DNA from: Nepenthes gracilis | Taxonomy: Eukaryota > Streptophyta > Magnoliopsida > Caryophyllales > Nepenthaceae | Direction: 5' to 3' | Assembly (NCBI GenBank): GCA_033239525.1 | Contig: BSYO01000010.1 | Location: forward strand, 9,389,379 to 9,453,378 | DNA: 64,000 bases | Shown here: one piece after another, positions 13,668 through 26,852 of the stretch | How positions within the stretch are numbered: the first letter of the stretch is position 1 | Layout of the letters: every line of letters starts with the position of its first letter | Notes under the pieces: generated by a model | What the model was told of the DNA's origin: nothing | Databases searched by the model: none | What the model saw: the letters and a program-made list of their open reading frames with translations, nothing else | Made by a program: the position numbers and the translations under genes

Positions 13668-16170
13668 CCTTATTCCTTGGGTCGGAAGTAAATGAGCCCA
13701 ATACGGTGGATTGAGGCTTCGGGATCATGGCACGAAGTATAGAAGTGTTGTCCATCGTAGCGGGAGATAAGGTTCCCGGATCATAATATTTTGATATATG
13801 TGTTACTTTGGAATCCAGAATCTATATTTTATTGGTGTTTCATAAGCTTATTCATTTATCTGAGGATCATAGGCCTTATATTAGTTGTATCGAGGTCTAC
13901 AATATTTTTTTAGGTCTGTAGATATGATTGGTTCGGATAATTTAATTACCCTGTGGTGTTAAGGCTTGATATGATTTTGAGTATGATTTGGTTAGTAAGG
14001 TGCCATGCTAGTGTAAGCAATAATGGTAGGATATGATACCTTGTAATCACGTGGAAAGGTTTAAATATGAGGTATCGTTGTTTGAGTGGCTATGAAATTA
14101 GTATTGTTTTGCCTACAAATCGTTTGATTAGGATTTGTGCTAAGTTTAGCAAACATATAAGACCACACTTGGGAGTTATTTTATGGTCGCCAAGGTGTTT
14201 GGGTAGTATAAGTATTTGAGGATATTTCCTAGAAGAAATGGTCAGCCCAAATCATCTCCTAATCGTTAAATTGATAATTGTTGTAGAGTTGTGCCAGGAT
14301 TGGCACCAAATTTTGAGAACTCTACATTGAACCAATAAGGCATCGGTTGAGTATTTTGCCATAAGGTGCTTCAGTGCTTTTGAGATGGTCTCATTAATAA
14401 ATTCTTAGAGTCAATAGGGTGTAAGAACCCCATTTGAGGATTGTATCATGGATTGCGAAAGACGGTTAGCCATGTGCTGAATTATGAAAGAGATGTAAGT
14501 TTGGGAGAAATGTTATGTCAGGCATGTAATTTCTCCGATAACAGGAATGCAATTCCTTAGAGTTTGGAGCGATGGCTAATTTGGAGAAAGATTGAATGAT
14601 GTCTTGAAGGTATGTTGCTTTTTTGGGTCTAGCTGAATAAAGAAGGATAATCCGATAAGTGTTTCTCAAAGATTGCAGTGTCGTGAGGCGTTTTGCTTGG
14701 AAAGGATTAGTATCCGTTGGAATAGGTCATGTGAGGGTAGCCTTCAAGGAATTAATGATTAGTTGTTGACCTTATTGTTTGGGTTAATCCCTGATGGGTC
14801 TAGTAAGTTCAGTAAAGTACAATCCTTTTGAGGAAGCTTTAAGATTGTGTTTCTCTTGACTTGTATGGGTGGTTGTCCTGGGTTAAGAGAATGTAAAGTT
14901 CTTACTTTAAGGATTTATAGGGTTGCTTATAGAGATAGTTATTGTTTAATGAACCCTATGGACTGAAAGGTGGTCTCGCAGGAAGAGATGGCCATGCAAC
15001 AATATAAGTAGGTAGATTCGCTTGAGGATAGTAATGCTGAGTTTTGATATCAGTCATGAAGGGTCGATCAAGTGGTAGTGTAGATCAATAAGGTTATTAG
15101 AGGATTATACTTATGAGGTGCATCATCAGTCAAGAAGAACATTATTGTCAATAATTGGATGACGAGAATCTTCGGATTGGTAATGTCTTGGTGCATCACA
15201 AGAGTTATTGTAGGGGTGAATCTCGAGTAGCTCCTAATATTTAAGCGAAGGGGATGCCCTGCCTTTGGTTTTAGGATGAAAAGTTGCCTCCTACGTAGTA
15301 AGGTCGTGGAATTATGAGATAAGAAGCCCTCACCGTTTCGGTTTTGAGGGTATTAAGGGTGGTAAGAATTAGGGGTACCATTTGAATATTATGAAATTGG
15401 CAGACTAGGATAGCCCATTTATCGTGAATTTGGGTATTTCGATCGAGATGTAAAGGTTGGCTCGTTGGTATGCCAACAACATGATAAGTTTGGTAAGTAT
15501 TCGAGTTCAAGGCTTTTGGGTGATTGCTCAATTGTGTTACCTAGATTTATTGTCATCTAGAGATTTTGGACCCTGTTTTTGTTGTATCGATGTCCTTAAG
15601 ATTTTCCTTAGGTTCATAATTGCCAGGTAACGTAGGAGTTTGATATGAATCAATGGGGGCAAGTTATATGAGGATTCTTAGTGTCCTAGTAAATAATTAA
15701 TTAGAGTAGCGCAGTAGAAGTATGTGAACCCTTGGCTCAAATTTCAGAATGGAGTTAAGGTTCCAATAGAAGATCATTCTCATGACGTAGGAGGTTTCGA
15801 GGTGAGAGCCTATTAGTTCGTTTGAGATTTTGTATTAAGCCGGAGAGGTAGTTAATAATTAGGCATACCTTTAAATTTGGGTACATTATTGTAATGTCTT
15901 CCATGACCCAATGAATAAGAAGGTAGGTTTATGATCAGGTTTAACCATTGTGGGAGATTAGGGATTCATTTTATAGTAAGGTTTCAATCTCGATTTTAGA
16001 TAAGAGGCATTAAACATTGAGGATCAGGATGATTCAAATGGTTAAGGTTCGTTACAAATAATTGTCTCTTCAAGAAAGTGATTTGGGATTACGTAGGCGA
16101 AATCTGGAAGGTCTATCCCCCTATTGTTAAGTTTTGGAGTTCATTAAATTTCGATGATGAAATTTTTATA

Positions 16171-16183
16171 AGTGGGGAAGAGT
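16171..16183 (+). other. Polypurine tract of element B
   Basis: agtggggaagagt directly precedes the 3' LTR start tgtaagg. It follows the gypsy tail aaatttcgatgatgaaat. Confidence 0.75.
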
Positions 16184-18614
16184 TGTAAGGTACCAATTTT
16201 TGAAACATAGTAAATATGAGTAATTAAGTTAAAATAAGTAGATCGAGGTCTAAGGGCACGGGAGGAAGTGGAATTAAAGGACCGACGACCCGGAATTGAT
16301 AGAATTGAGAACCGGCATTATAATCTTGAAATATTAACCCATAAATATGATTCGAGTTTTAAATGATGGTAATCTCGAGGTATTAAATTAATATAATCAC
16401 AATTAGGCTCGAGGTATATGTTTTGGTGTCAAAATCGGCGGCAGTCTTTGGCGGACATCGGGCACGTAGCCCAGCAGGCATCGAATCCAATGCTAGCACA
16501 CCTATTGCACATCGCAGATGGTGCTCAAACGCCCATCCATGTAAAAGCCACGTGCAGGCTTTTAATTGTTGCTACGACGCAATTTTGGGGAAGAAGGAAA
16601 GGAGAGGGTTTGGGTAGAGAGAGAGAGGGAAGGAGAAGTGAGAGAAAGGAGCAAACAAAGGCTCTCAAGTTCAATTTCGGCTTCGAGTTAGTTGGCAAAA
16701 TCGTAGATCGGGTCAAGGCAAGTGTACCCATACTATTTTCTTCCGTTCTTTTTTATTTTTGTTTGATCTCCTTCAAGTATTATTATCTTGATACCCGATC
16801 CATGCATATATTTGTGATACCATGGCTTGATTATACATATATATGAATTTCATATCTAAATTTGTAAAAATTGACTGGTTTTCGCACTAAAACCCTAACC
16901 CTGCACCCTGATGGTTTCATCCATCGATTTTTGGGGCTTTTGTATAAATTGGGTTTAGAATATCATTACACATATCTTATAAAAGTTAATTTATCGATTG
17001 GATATCCAATTTGGTAGTTTTATATGGATTTTTGTTTGCTAAAACCCTAACCCGTGCCCGGACCTCATTTAAGTATTTATTTCGAGTTTTATACATAAAT
17101 TTTCTTGAGATTATGATTACCTGTGTCTTGAATTTGGTAATTTACCCATTAGATGTCCGAATTTTCAAGAATTGTCCAATATGCCAACTACATACTATTC
17201 ACGCGTGAGTACTATTCACTCAAGCCCCTTTGGTAAATTTTACATAATTTTTGCATTGTTTAATTGTTAAATTAAGTTGTATATATAGTTGCATATGTTT
17301 AATTGCATATTTTAGAAAATATATTCGTTAATCAATTGTGAAGAAAATGTTATCCGGAAACCTCTAAAATTATAATTGCCTATTGGTGGTAAGAATTCCT
17401 ATTTTTTCCTATGTTTATGATATTCGTGTATGCAAATTAAGTCATAAGAAAATTTAAATCTGAAAAAAAAAGATAAAAATTTTTAAAAAATTTGGGAAAA
17501 AATTTCACAATTTGTTATATGATTGATTGGTTCTCCTGGATGGAGAAAATTATGAAAGCAGTATGGTGGACTTTCCCTCAAAAGAATAAGAAATCATAAA
17601 TTTAGGACCACGGATTCATGTTTTGAAAGATAATACCCCTTGGCATGCCATTGGTATGACAGTAGAGACTCAAGGATTATCCTAACCATATATTATAGTG
17701 AGTATTACTGTTGGTAAGCCTTAGGATATTTCTATAGAAGGACGATGATGCCTTTGGGCCCCGGGGAACATAGGGGCATATGTCTATGGCCTTTCTATAG
17801 GCATGATATCTAGATGACCTGCCTCTGGATTGATAATAGGAGCTTACGCCCTTAGGTCATGTGGATGATATGACCCTCTTCTCGATCTCCCACACCTTTA
17901 GCTAGTAAGGCTTACTGGCCTTGGTCCGCAAACATAAGTCATTATGCATAGTTTACTTCCCAAAGAAAAGATGAATAAAACATGAAAAGTTAATTGTATT
18001 CCAAAAGCATTTTTGATCATGTCTTACGTTTACATATTCTCGTTATACTCGTACATCCCTCTTCTACCTTATTTTACTTATATTATTTATTGTCTTGATT
18101 ATATTACACTTGTTGAGCTTTTGGCTCATCCTGGCTTCTCCTTATCTCTAAATTAGCACAAGTCTGTTATAACCGATGGGACAACGTAGAGATTCGAAGT
18201 GGATTAGGTTCTGGATTTGGGAGATCATATTAAAGACTTGTAATTTGTAGCTTTATATATGTCATGGAAAAATTGTATATATTTATATATTTTTTTAGGA
18301 ATCTTAATGCATATTATACGTATAACTGATGATTAGATAGTTTAGTTTTCACTGTATTTGGATTTATTATACTTCTGTAGGTTATTGTGGTCTATAATAG
18401 GTACTAGTGGTATCTCTGTTTGGCCAATGTTGTGTTTAGTACACAGCGTTGGAGCCATGAATAATATATGGCAAATGGATATCGTGAGGAGTTGTTGTTA
18501 TGTTGTTTAGTTTGTGAGTTGTTGTTGTATGTTGTCAAGATAAGGGATTATTTGGATATATTTTGTTTTGTACAAGAGATTGTACATGTGTATTAGCTTG
18601 ACAATCATATAACA
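16184..18614 (+). mobile_element. 3' LTR of element B (right end lost)
   Basis: This gives an uninterrupted view of the B LTR: head to about 16,420, GA tract 16,612-16,650, donor-like aag|gcaagtg at 16,715-16,724, telo-boxes at 16,890 and 17,042, degraded acceptor (tctctaaatt, AG lost) near 18,147, and the GGTACTAGTGGTATCTC box near 18,400. A 142-residue open frame at 16,418-16,846 is GA-tract-coded plus the conserved pre-donor peptide; no transposon protein is encoded. Confidence 0.8.
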
Positions 18615-18658
18615 GGCATCCAGCCTCGCTACATAAGGTAGGCAGGCCAGAGCCATGG

Positions 18659-18668
18659 CTATAAAAGG
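18659..18668 (+). promoter_or_regulatory. TATA box in the unassigned stretch
   Basis: ctataaaagg, followed 30-120 bases on by a CT-rich leader with no early stop-dense coding signal. Probably an LTR promoter. Confidence 0.4.
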
Positions 18669-19131
18669 CCCTAGAGACTCACTGCTCAAGGCACTCTCTA
18701 AATCGCCTACAAACGCTTTCTCTAGCCCACTAAAGCCCTCAAGCAAACTCAAACTCTCAGATGCTCTCTAACTCTCTCAAGCATCTTAAAACTCTCTCTC
18801 ACTGTTACTAGTTCTCTGCGAACTCAGTATTTAGAAAAACTACTCTTCATGAGTAACAACAACAAAGCCACTCTCCCTACGAGTGCACTCCCACTTACAT
18901 CCATAAACACACTCTCTACATTTATATATGCATTCTCTGCATCTACCTTTTATTCTCAAAATGTCGATTACTAATTTGAGTGTCGGAGTATTTTTGGTGG
19001 GATAAATCCCACCATCATCTGACTTTTTATTTAAAATTATTGTGTGCGGGATCCGAGACTTAGTGGACAAAATCGGAATCCGACGAACAATTCAACCTGA
19101 ATTTGTTTCTAATTTGGATTCAGGATATATC

Positions 19132-19132
<1 letters not shown>

Positions 19133-19177
<45 letters not shown>

Positions 19178-19178
19178 G
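19133..19178. repeat. (AAT)n microsatellite
   Basis: About 15 uninterrupted AAT units, followed by a purine-rich (gaaagg) stretch to 19,240. Confidence 0.95.
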
Positions 19179-21026
19179 GTCATGAAAAAGGAAAGGAAGA
19201 AAAATAAAGGAAAGGAAGAAAAAAAAGAGGAAAAGGGGGAGAAACTGTATGTAATATCCTGAATTTTTACCCAATTTAATTGGACTTATTTATTATTTTG
19301 GGTAATTTGATTGTGATAAAAATTAAGTAAATACTATAAAATTTTAAATGATATTTGAATTAGTTAAATTGGCACCCGAAGTGTGCCCGATTATTGACTT
19401 GGGTTTTAGAATAATAATAATAATAATAATATATAAAGAAAAAAAAGAAAATAAAATAAAGAAAAAAAGGAAAGAAAACAGAGGCAAGGAATCAAGGAGA
19501 GAGAAAAGTGGCAGGAAAGAAAAGAAGAGGAGAGAGAGAGGGCCAAGGGGTAGACAGAGAGGAGAAAATCGAGGTCCTTAAATTTGATTTCGATTTCGAG
19601 CTAGTTGGAGAAGTGATAGATCGGGTTAAGATAAGTACACTTATACCATTTTCTTTCTCTTGTTGTAATTTTTGTTCATATTTCTCGGGTATTTTCAATC
19701 CAGTACCTACCCAAAACATGTATTTTACAGAACTTACAACCTTTGCATAATTTATTTGCTATTTGATGTCTAATTTTTCACATTTCACGTGATTTTGGCT
19801 TCGTTGGAACCTTAACCCACGCCCGAACCCCATTTAACTGATTACTTTGAGTTTTATACATGATTTGGCTTGAGATAATAAAAACCCATATCTTAAATGT
19901 GGATATTTACCGGTTGGGTATCTAATTTTTTAAATTTTGTCCGATTTTGCACATACAGGACCCCAACACTTACGCTAACACTGTTCACTCAAGCCATTTC
20001 AGTATTTTTACATGATTTTATTTTGTTTAACTGACATTTAAATTTTGTATAATTATATATGCTCAACTATATATTTTGAAAATATTATTGTGGACCGTTG
20101 GTAAAGGAATTATCGTCAAGAAACTCTAAAGTCATGTTTTTTCTGATATGGTAAGGATTTTCTAATTGTTCTAAATTATCATAATAGATTATGCATATAT
20201 TTAAAGTCACGTGAAAATTTAAACCCACAAAAAATAATTATCTGTATCTATATATAAGAATTATGCAATATATATAAGTATATAAAGGGAATGCCACAAT
20301 TTGATATATGTCTGATTTGTTCTCCTGGAGTAAGAATTTTGTGAAAAAATTTGGTGGACTTTTCCTCAAAAAATAAGAAATCATGAAACCTGAACCATGA
20401 ATTTATATTTTAGAGGGTGGTATCCCCTGGTATGCCATTGATATTATAATGAAAACTCAAAGATTATCCTGACTATGTATTATAGCAAGTGATATTTCTT
20501 GGCATGTCTAAGGATATTACTGTGAAAGAATAATGACTACCTCTAGGCCACGGGAGACATAATAGTATATGTGATATGGCCCCGTATATCGAGTTAAATG
20601 TATACCGCTCACCATGAGGTGTTGAATTGCGTGGTTATACGCTTTAGAATGTGTAGAAATAAACACATTCCTTTCCTCATTCTCTTACACCATCAATCAG
20701 TAAGGTCTACTGGTCCTAATCCGTAAAGATTAAGAAATTTATGTATATTTTGGAACCCTAAGAGAAGAAAAATAAAATATAAAAAGTTATTTATATTCTG
20801 AAAATATATTTGTTCATATTTTATATTATGCATCATATATCATACTCCTATCTCCTTCCTTATTCCATTTTAAATATATTGTACATTATCATTGATTATA
20901 TTGCACTTGCTAAGCATTTGGCTCACCCTTACTATTTTTCTTTTCTTCAGATGAGCATGAGCCTCTGTCTAACGTGGCAAAGTAAGGCTTCAGAGTTGGC
21001 TAGGCTACGAATCCTAGAGGAAGAGC

Positions 21027-21587
21027 TGTGACGACCCGAGTTCCTGAATATGATAATTGGGAGATAATTAAGTTAAAATAGGTAAATTGTATTCAAAAGG
21101 TACGGTAGGAATGGATTGGAAAGCTCAAAGAACCGGAACTAGTAAATCAGGAACCGAAATCGTAAGTGGTGAAATGTTGATTCGTTGACAAGATTCGGGT
21201 TTTAAATTGTGATGTACTTGATAGTAACAAAGAAAAAACTATGCTTCTGCAGGTTCTTAGTTTACTTCCGCTATATACTCTGGATTTACTGTGCAGGTCC
21301 TAGATGGCATCTCGTTATTTAACTGTTAGAGTAGTAACTGTCTTTATGGATTTGTGCCATGGATGGCACATGTGATCCTGTGAATGATTGTTGTTAGAAT
21401 TGTGAAAGATGGATAGTTGTGTGCTTGTTATGGATGAGTATTACAGGATTGTATTTTTGGGTTTTCATCCAATTATAAAGGAGACTCTGCCGAAATTTCT
21501 GCAGAAGTCTTGCCTTATATTTAGACCGTTAATCGTGTTATCTGTTTGACGGAAGCTTTTGAGGAAAAAAAAATCCATTCCGTCACA
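21027..21587 (+). mobile_element. 5' LTR of element C
   Basis: Starts tgtgacgacccgag, ends attccgtcaca. Contains cttctgcaggttc and the ggtcctagatggcatctc box near 21,297. Confidence 0.9.
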
Positions 21588-21588
21588 A

Positions 21589-21600
21589 TTGATATCAGAG
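21589..21600 (+). other. Primer-binding site of element C
   Basis: ttgatatcagag, one mismatch from the iMet-type site, one base after the LTR. Confidence 0.85.
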
Positions 21601-21982
21601 AATTGAGATGCCTTAGGAATTGATCGACCGAAAAGCGGAAGCATAGGATTGAATCTCTATACAGAATTCCTGTAGGGATAGGTTGAGGAAGTTAAGATAA
21701 CTAGGATCCTTAAGAATTGGTTCTTAGGCTAGTGCTAAGCTAGGAATGGTGATTTAGATCAATTGGCTAGCTTATGTGTCCTAGCTAGTGTCTAAGGAGT
21801 GTCTTAATGCGAAATGGCTTCGGTTAATTGATCTCGGTTTGAGGTTTGGGTTTGCTAAGAAGGGTCTTAGGTCAACCTAGCCGGAATGAATGGAGTATTT
21901 GTCGGACTCAAGGTTTGTAAATTGGAGTAAATTCTTGGGCGTATCAAGTCTTAAGATGATAATTCATAATTGTTTTGGGAAT

Positions 21983-24900
21983 TGTGACGGAACGGATTTT
22001 TTTTTCCTCAAAAGCTTCCGTCAAACGGATAACACCATTAATGGTCTAAATATAAGGCAAGACTTCAGTAAATTTTGGCGAGTCTCCTTTGTAATTAGAT
22101 GAAACCCAAAATACAAACTGTAATATTCATCCATAACAAGCACACAACTATCCATCATTCACAATTCCTACAACAATCATTCACAGGATCCTATGTGCCA
22201 TCCATGGCACAATTTCATAAAACATTTACCACTCTAACAGTCAAATGACGAGATGCCATCTAGGACCTGCACAGAAAATCTAGAGTATATAGCGGAAGTA
22301 GCTAAGAACCTGCAGAAGCATAGCATTTTCTCTTCTACTATCATACACATCATATGCTTTCTTTACAAAAATCAACATGTTCTAGGACATCAAAAATCAT
22401 AAGATCTGTATACAAAATCATATGTAACTAGGCCTTTACGTCGACAGGCCTCTCCAAAATAGCTCCACTATGCCACGGTCCTCAAAAGTCTTAAGAAGCT
22501 TCTCTCTCTGCTTACTCTTCTTCGTCGGGTAAAAGCTTTTTGTCTCTCATACGGAGGGGGAAAACACTAAAACAGTGAGCCGAGGCCGTGAGAAGGTACA
22601 TGCATATGAATCAAAACGATTATGCCAAAGCGATCATATAACCATGCAAAACCATAATGTTTAATCAAACATCATCTGAAAAGAGAAATCAGTAAAGACA
22701 TGCTATAACGATATTAAATCTTATGCTTCATAAATCATATCACTATAGGCTGTAAAACTATAACTATAAACTATACGGATGCATGGTAAAAGCAAAACGG
22801 TACTCTATCGTTTCATTGTCATCTTTTCACTGTATATGTTTCATTAACATCTTTTCATCCGATGATACTCTGTCATCTTTTCACTGTATACGTTTCATTA
22901 TCATCTTTTCATCCGATGATACTCTGTCATCTTTTCACTGTACGATACATTTCATCTTTTTCTGTGACATATCTTAACAATTTCAGACCCGCGGTGTACC
23001 CTACTAGCGGAAGGGGCGAATGATCGAGGATAGATTGTGTTCAGTCCACACAATCCAAGGCCTATCATGTCATATCATATCATATATATATCCCATCCCA
23101 AGGGATATTTGTACTGTGTGCCACCCGAAGGTTGGCCTATATTCCTCCTGGCTTAACGCCCTTGAGGACAGGGCGGACCATGAATCGCTCCATGGACAGA
23201 GCTATCCTCGATTACCTTTGTAAGTTCTAAGGCCTCACCTAAGAACTTACCTAGATCCATAGTCGGTCTCGGGTCCCAAAATAAACTGCACGAAAATCAT
23301 CTCTTTATCGAAAATCCCAACTTCGGAGTAAAACTTTCACAATACAATTTCGGCACTTCTTTAAACTTACATGGGAATTTTGTCGGTATACGTTCGTACA
23401 TATTTTCGAAAACAAACTATACAGGAAGCTTCATTTCGATGTCAATTAACTTTCATGTAATAGAAGCTACGGTTAAAACTCATCAAAACCTCTTCATTTT
23501 CGTACATGGGGCTTCGCCAAAACCTTCGAACTCAAATTGGTCTCTTACTTGCGCATATTTCATGAAATTAATGTCATAGATGCCATGCATATACATTAAA
23601 TCATGCAATTTACTCAAACTATACAACATTTTCGAGCTGGGGTTTCATCATATACTTTTCAAGAGAAATTGAACACCATTTTCATGCTCCTTCACGAAAT
23701 CGAAGCCAAATTTTGCAATAAACATGGATAAATACAAATCTAACCGAGTAATCGAAGTAAACATGCTTCATGTACTTTAAACATGCATCATCAACATTTA
23801 GGGCATTTTCAACGGTTTTAAAGCATGAGAAATCAGTACAGTGAAAAACAGCGTCCGAAGTACACTTGCCTGAGCTCGCTCTACAATTATTTTACCCGGA
23901 TCGGATCGAAACGGTGGTCTCTCCCCTTTCTTCCTCTTCGTGCTTGCTGTTGTGCCTCAACTTTCTCTCTCTACAAACACATATCCTTTAATCGGCATTT
24001 AAACAAGGAAGTATTACACAATATCGTCCGATATTTTCGGAAGAGTAGTACCCATGTACAGTGCACGTGAACAGTGCACACGTGCACGAATCGGTTGATT
24101 CTCGGAATTTTGGACATCCAACCGGTAATCTATAGAACCCGAGGCATGGGTAACTATAATCCCAAATCAATTTATACATTTAACTCCAAATAGAAGCTCA
24201 AATGGTGTCCGGCGCGGGTCAAGGGCTTCGAACAATTTCCATTAAATTCCACAATTTCGGATAAACAATTACGGAATTATTTCAAGACTCCCGGATGCCA
24301 CGAACGGGTCAAATCTTGCGAGATTCGGCATCCGGTCGATATATACACACAATTGGGACATGGGGATTCATATTCTAGGATCATTTCATCATTTCATGAA
24401 GGTGACAACACACAAAATCCACCTTCGGTCTCGGGTGAACAGTAACAGCGCCCCTTTAACGGGCTCGGACGCCGCGAACGGGTCCAAACGTGCAAGATCG
24501 GACCCACGGCTGACATATATACATCATTGGGACGTGGGGATTCCAATTTTGAGGTCAGTTTCATGATACACGGCCGGGAAACGGAAAACCCCCAAAATCC
24601 CGTAGGTTAGGGTTTCGGTAAAACCCACCCGGGCGAATCGGACACGAATCGGACAACTAACAACATTTTCATGGACCTCAAGGCATGGGTTTTCAATATC
24701 CTAACATTTTCCGTGGGTATCGACACAAAATACCCAACGAAAATACACAAAACATCGAAAGAGAACGAGAAGTGGGTATGAGAACACTTGCCTCGACGCG
24801 TGCTTTCACCTTTATACCCGGCTCTCGGGCGGAATCGGACTCCGGGCTCGATCTCCCCTTCTCTCTCTCCGGTCGCGCCCCTCTCTCTCTCTAAAACCCT

Positions 24901-25231
24901 CGGCCGATCGCGAAATGAGGGAAAACGAACGCAGGCGCGAATATATCTTGCGCCGGCCGCTCGGCGCCTTGAGCCACTGGCGGCCACCGCTCGCGCCCCT
25001 CGAGCGGCCGGGCGGCGCTGCCAGCCACGGGCGGATTTCTGCTTTATCCGCTCGAGCCGTGGCTCGAGCGCCCGCCAGCCCAAGCAAGCCGGCAGGGCTT
25101 CAGCAGGCCGGACGAGTGATTTTTCGATTTTTCTTCCAATACCAAACCTTAATCATCCCATAAGATTAGTATTGATCATTAACATACTATTCACCTCATA
25201 ATTGTCGGGTTCACAAATCCGGAACCTCACA
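21983..25231 (-). mobile_element. 3.2-kb solo LTR nested in element C
   Basis: Perfect TSD ggaat at 21,978-21,982 and 25,232-25,236. On the minus strand it starts tgtgaggttccgg and ends ggttccgtcaca-type (ccgttccgtcaca). It carries a GC-rich part at 24,900-25,090 with repeated CTCGAG, a GA tract, telo-box 24,607-24,615, and two donor-like sites (ag|gcaagtg) at 24,787-24,795 and 23,864-23,872. The hairpin block is at 23,141-23,215. The acceptor-like site near 22,543-22,590 has lost its AG. Long open frames in the GC-rich part (for example 24,607-25,083) are compositional. Confidence 0.9.
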
Positions 25232-25236
25232 GGAAT

Positions 25237-26852
25237 GCTTAAGTGTATGGACTTTGGGTAGCCCCGAGTTATATTGAGATTGCAATGTGAAATCTTAGAC
25301 TTAGGATGATGCTGTGGTGACCCCCATGTCTGGTAGAAAATGTGGCGTGTTGCCCCATGCTAGATAGGAGGTGGTTTCGACCTCGGTTGGCTGACATAAG
25401 AGGGATCATGGGTCACGAGGATTAAGAGATATTGTCTCATGTGCTTTGAAATCTCCTTGGGTGAATGCTTTGTTTCGGTGAGACTCTCGAGAGTATGATT
25501 CAATAGTGGTTGGTTGATCATAAGATTGAGGGATGTCCTTATTCATAGACGGATGGTAAAAAGGTCCACCGTTTTAACCTAGGGCTCTAAGGTATTAACT
25601 CAAGATGTTAAGTGTCACCGGTTGTGGTAAGAGGTAAGGCTCTTATGTCTAATATTGTAGCCCGGTATCATTTTGGGGGATTCCAAACCCTTGGTTGCGT
25701 TGTGTTTTGAGTTATGTGTGATTAGAGGACATAGGCTTTGTGATAGCGGCAAAGGTAATCTAGTATTCGGAAAGGTAAAAGGATGTACCAAGGTGGATGT
25801 TCAAGTAAGAAGTTTGGATAAATGCCTTCCCGAAGAGACTTTGGGACTATGACCTAAGTGTAAATAGCATGGTCATTGGCTTAAAGATAGTTTGTATCCT
25901 CTGACCTTGAAGTGAAGAAACCAAGTGCCGTAGGATCAGAGTTTCAGTGGTGATGGTGTATGAGGGAATATGTGGATTGCCGAGATTGAAGATGAGATTT
26001 CTTTATTTTGATGTCACAATACTTGTATCGTTGGGATCCTGATTGTGGATAATTTTGGTGATTCCTAAGTTGTTTCATGAAGGACCTGAATTTGATATAG
26101 ACGGTATTAAGGTTGTGACGTTTTCCTTGAGTTTGTAGATGCAATTGGTTGAGTCGACCGGAGTTGTATTAGTAAGTGTATTATGCCTTGTAATTGAATT
26201 GTGCGATTTGGGGTATGAATTTGAGCCGACTAAGGTATTTAGTCTTGACCTGATCTTAATAATTGTTCGATGGACAAATTGCAGTGCTAATATAATTAGA
26301 CTGGTAAAAGATAATCTCCGGCTATTAGGTTGTGGGATTTGAAGCATTAGGTGAATTGATCGAAGTATCAGGAAATTGATGTCATCCTTCTTGTAGAGTA
26401 TTTAATGAGAATCTGCGTTAAGTCTAATTAGTATATGCGGCCACCGCTTGAAGTTATTTTGTGGTCATTGAGGAGCTTTGGCCATGTTCGGGTCCATATT
26501 AGGATGACTTCATTGATAAATTCAAAGGAATAAAGGGGCGTACGTAATTATTTGAGGAATATGTCATGAGTTCTGGCGGCTGATAATCCGCATGCCCTCA
26601 TTGTGAAGGGAGTGCAAGTTTTGCTAAGGGAATGCCCTTGAAATAAGTGGGGGAGAAATTCATGGTTAGTGTTACCCCCACGTGTATGTCGGAATTGGCC
26701 ATTAAGGTCTTCTTTTGAAAACTCAGGAGTAATGTCTTCAAAAATAGGCATTGTCCGAGGAAATGATTTCTAAATGTAAGGAGTTCATCTCGGGTTTGGA
26801 AATTCGACACTCGTTAAATTTCGAGGACAAAATTTCTTTAAGTGGGGGAGCA
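25237..26852 (+). pseudogene. Decayed gag-pol interior of element C (main part)
   Basis: Continues from 21,588-21,982 after removing the nested LTR. It has a zinc-knuckle fossil at 25,495-25,536 and the gypsy tail cgaggacaaaatttctt before agtgggggag. The stretch 26,440-26,640 is colinear with A (minus, 47,110-46,960) and B. It is too short for gag-pol and full of stops, so C could only move using proteins from another element. Confidence 0.7.
25495..25536 (+). pseudogene. Gag zinc-knuckle fossil in C
   Basis: The codons read M-I-Q-stop-W-L-V-D-H-K-I-E-G-C, with the CCHC spacing. The His and last Cys survive; both first Cys positions are lost. Confidence 0.65.

Larger units (their letters stand above)
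12762..16183 (+). pseudogene. Decayed gag-pol interior of element B
   Basis: Fossils appear in the expected order: gag zinc knuckle 13,626-13,667; a post-protease block at 13,968-14,020 readable as DMILSMIWLVRCHASVS (a pattern typical of gypsy pol); a block at 14,283-14,325 that resembles the pre-reverse-transcriptase linker (VPGLAP after one frame change); and an integrase C-terminal block at 15,991-16,095 with IQMVKV. I could not find a reverse transcriptase, its active-site block, or the integrase zinc finger by eye. At 3.4 kb the interior is shorter than a full gag-pol, so the middle may be deleted or scrambled. Confidence 0.65.
8177..18614 (+). mobile_element. Element B: decayed Ty3/gypsy element, 3' LTR truncated
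   Basis: Layout: 5' LTR 8,177-12,761 (holding a nested solo LTR at 9,771-11,858), primer site 12,763-12,774, interior 12,762-16,183, polypurine tract 16,171-16,183, 3' LTR 16,184-18,614. Both LTRs start tgtaaggta and align throughout, for example 8,640-8,700 with 16,625-16,690. The 5' LTR ends ggtctgttaca; the 3' LTR stops about 60 bases short, after gacaatcatataacag. Because the right terminus is lost, no TSD can be checked; agaat precedes the left end. LTR divergence looks clearly higher than in A or C, so B is older. Confidence 0.8.
18615..19249 (+). other. Unassigned stretch with TATA box and an LTR-like 3' motif
   Basis: Contains ctataaaagg at 18,659-18,668 followed by a CT-rich leader, a short inverted repeat (ggtgggataaatcccacc near 18,994) and ttgagtgtcggagt near 18,975, a motif often seen near the 3' end of other plant LTRs. 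It may be an orphan LTR of another family or the rest of the LTR that starts at 7,409. No coding region is supported. Confidence 0.35.

Noticed and set aside
12762..16183. Reverse transcriptase or RNase H domain
   Set aside because: No active-site block or nearby conserved residues could be read in any frame by eye; claimed only gag, protease and integrase fossils. A frameshift-aware profile search would decide.
20810..21031. 73-codon open frame running into element C
   Set aside because: It spans the LTR D acceptor and pyrimidine tract and ends inside C's LTR, so it is a chance frame. The exon part is discussed under the LTR intron.
24607..25083. 158-codon minus-strand open frame, plus 137-codon plus-strand frame at 24,788-25,201
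   Set aside because: Overlapping frames on both strands in a GC-rich CTCGAG part of an LTR. Composition explains the lack of stops, though the minus frame includes the pre-donor region.
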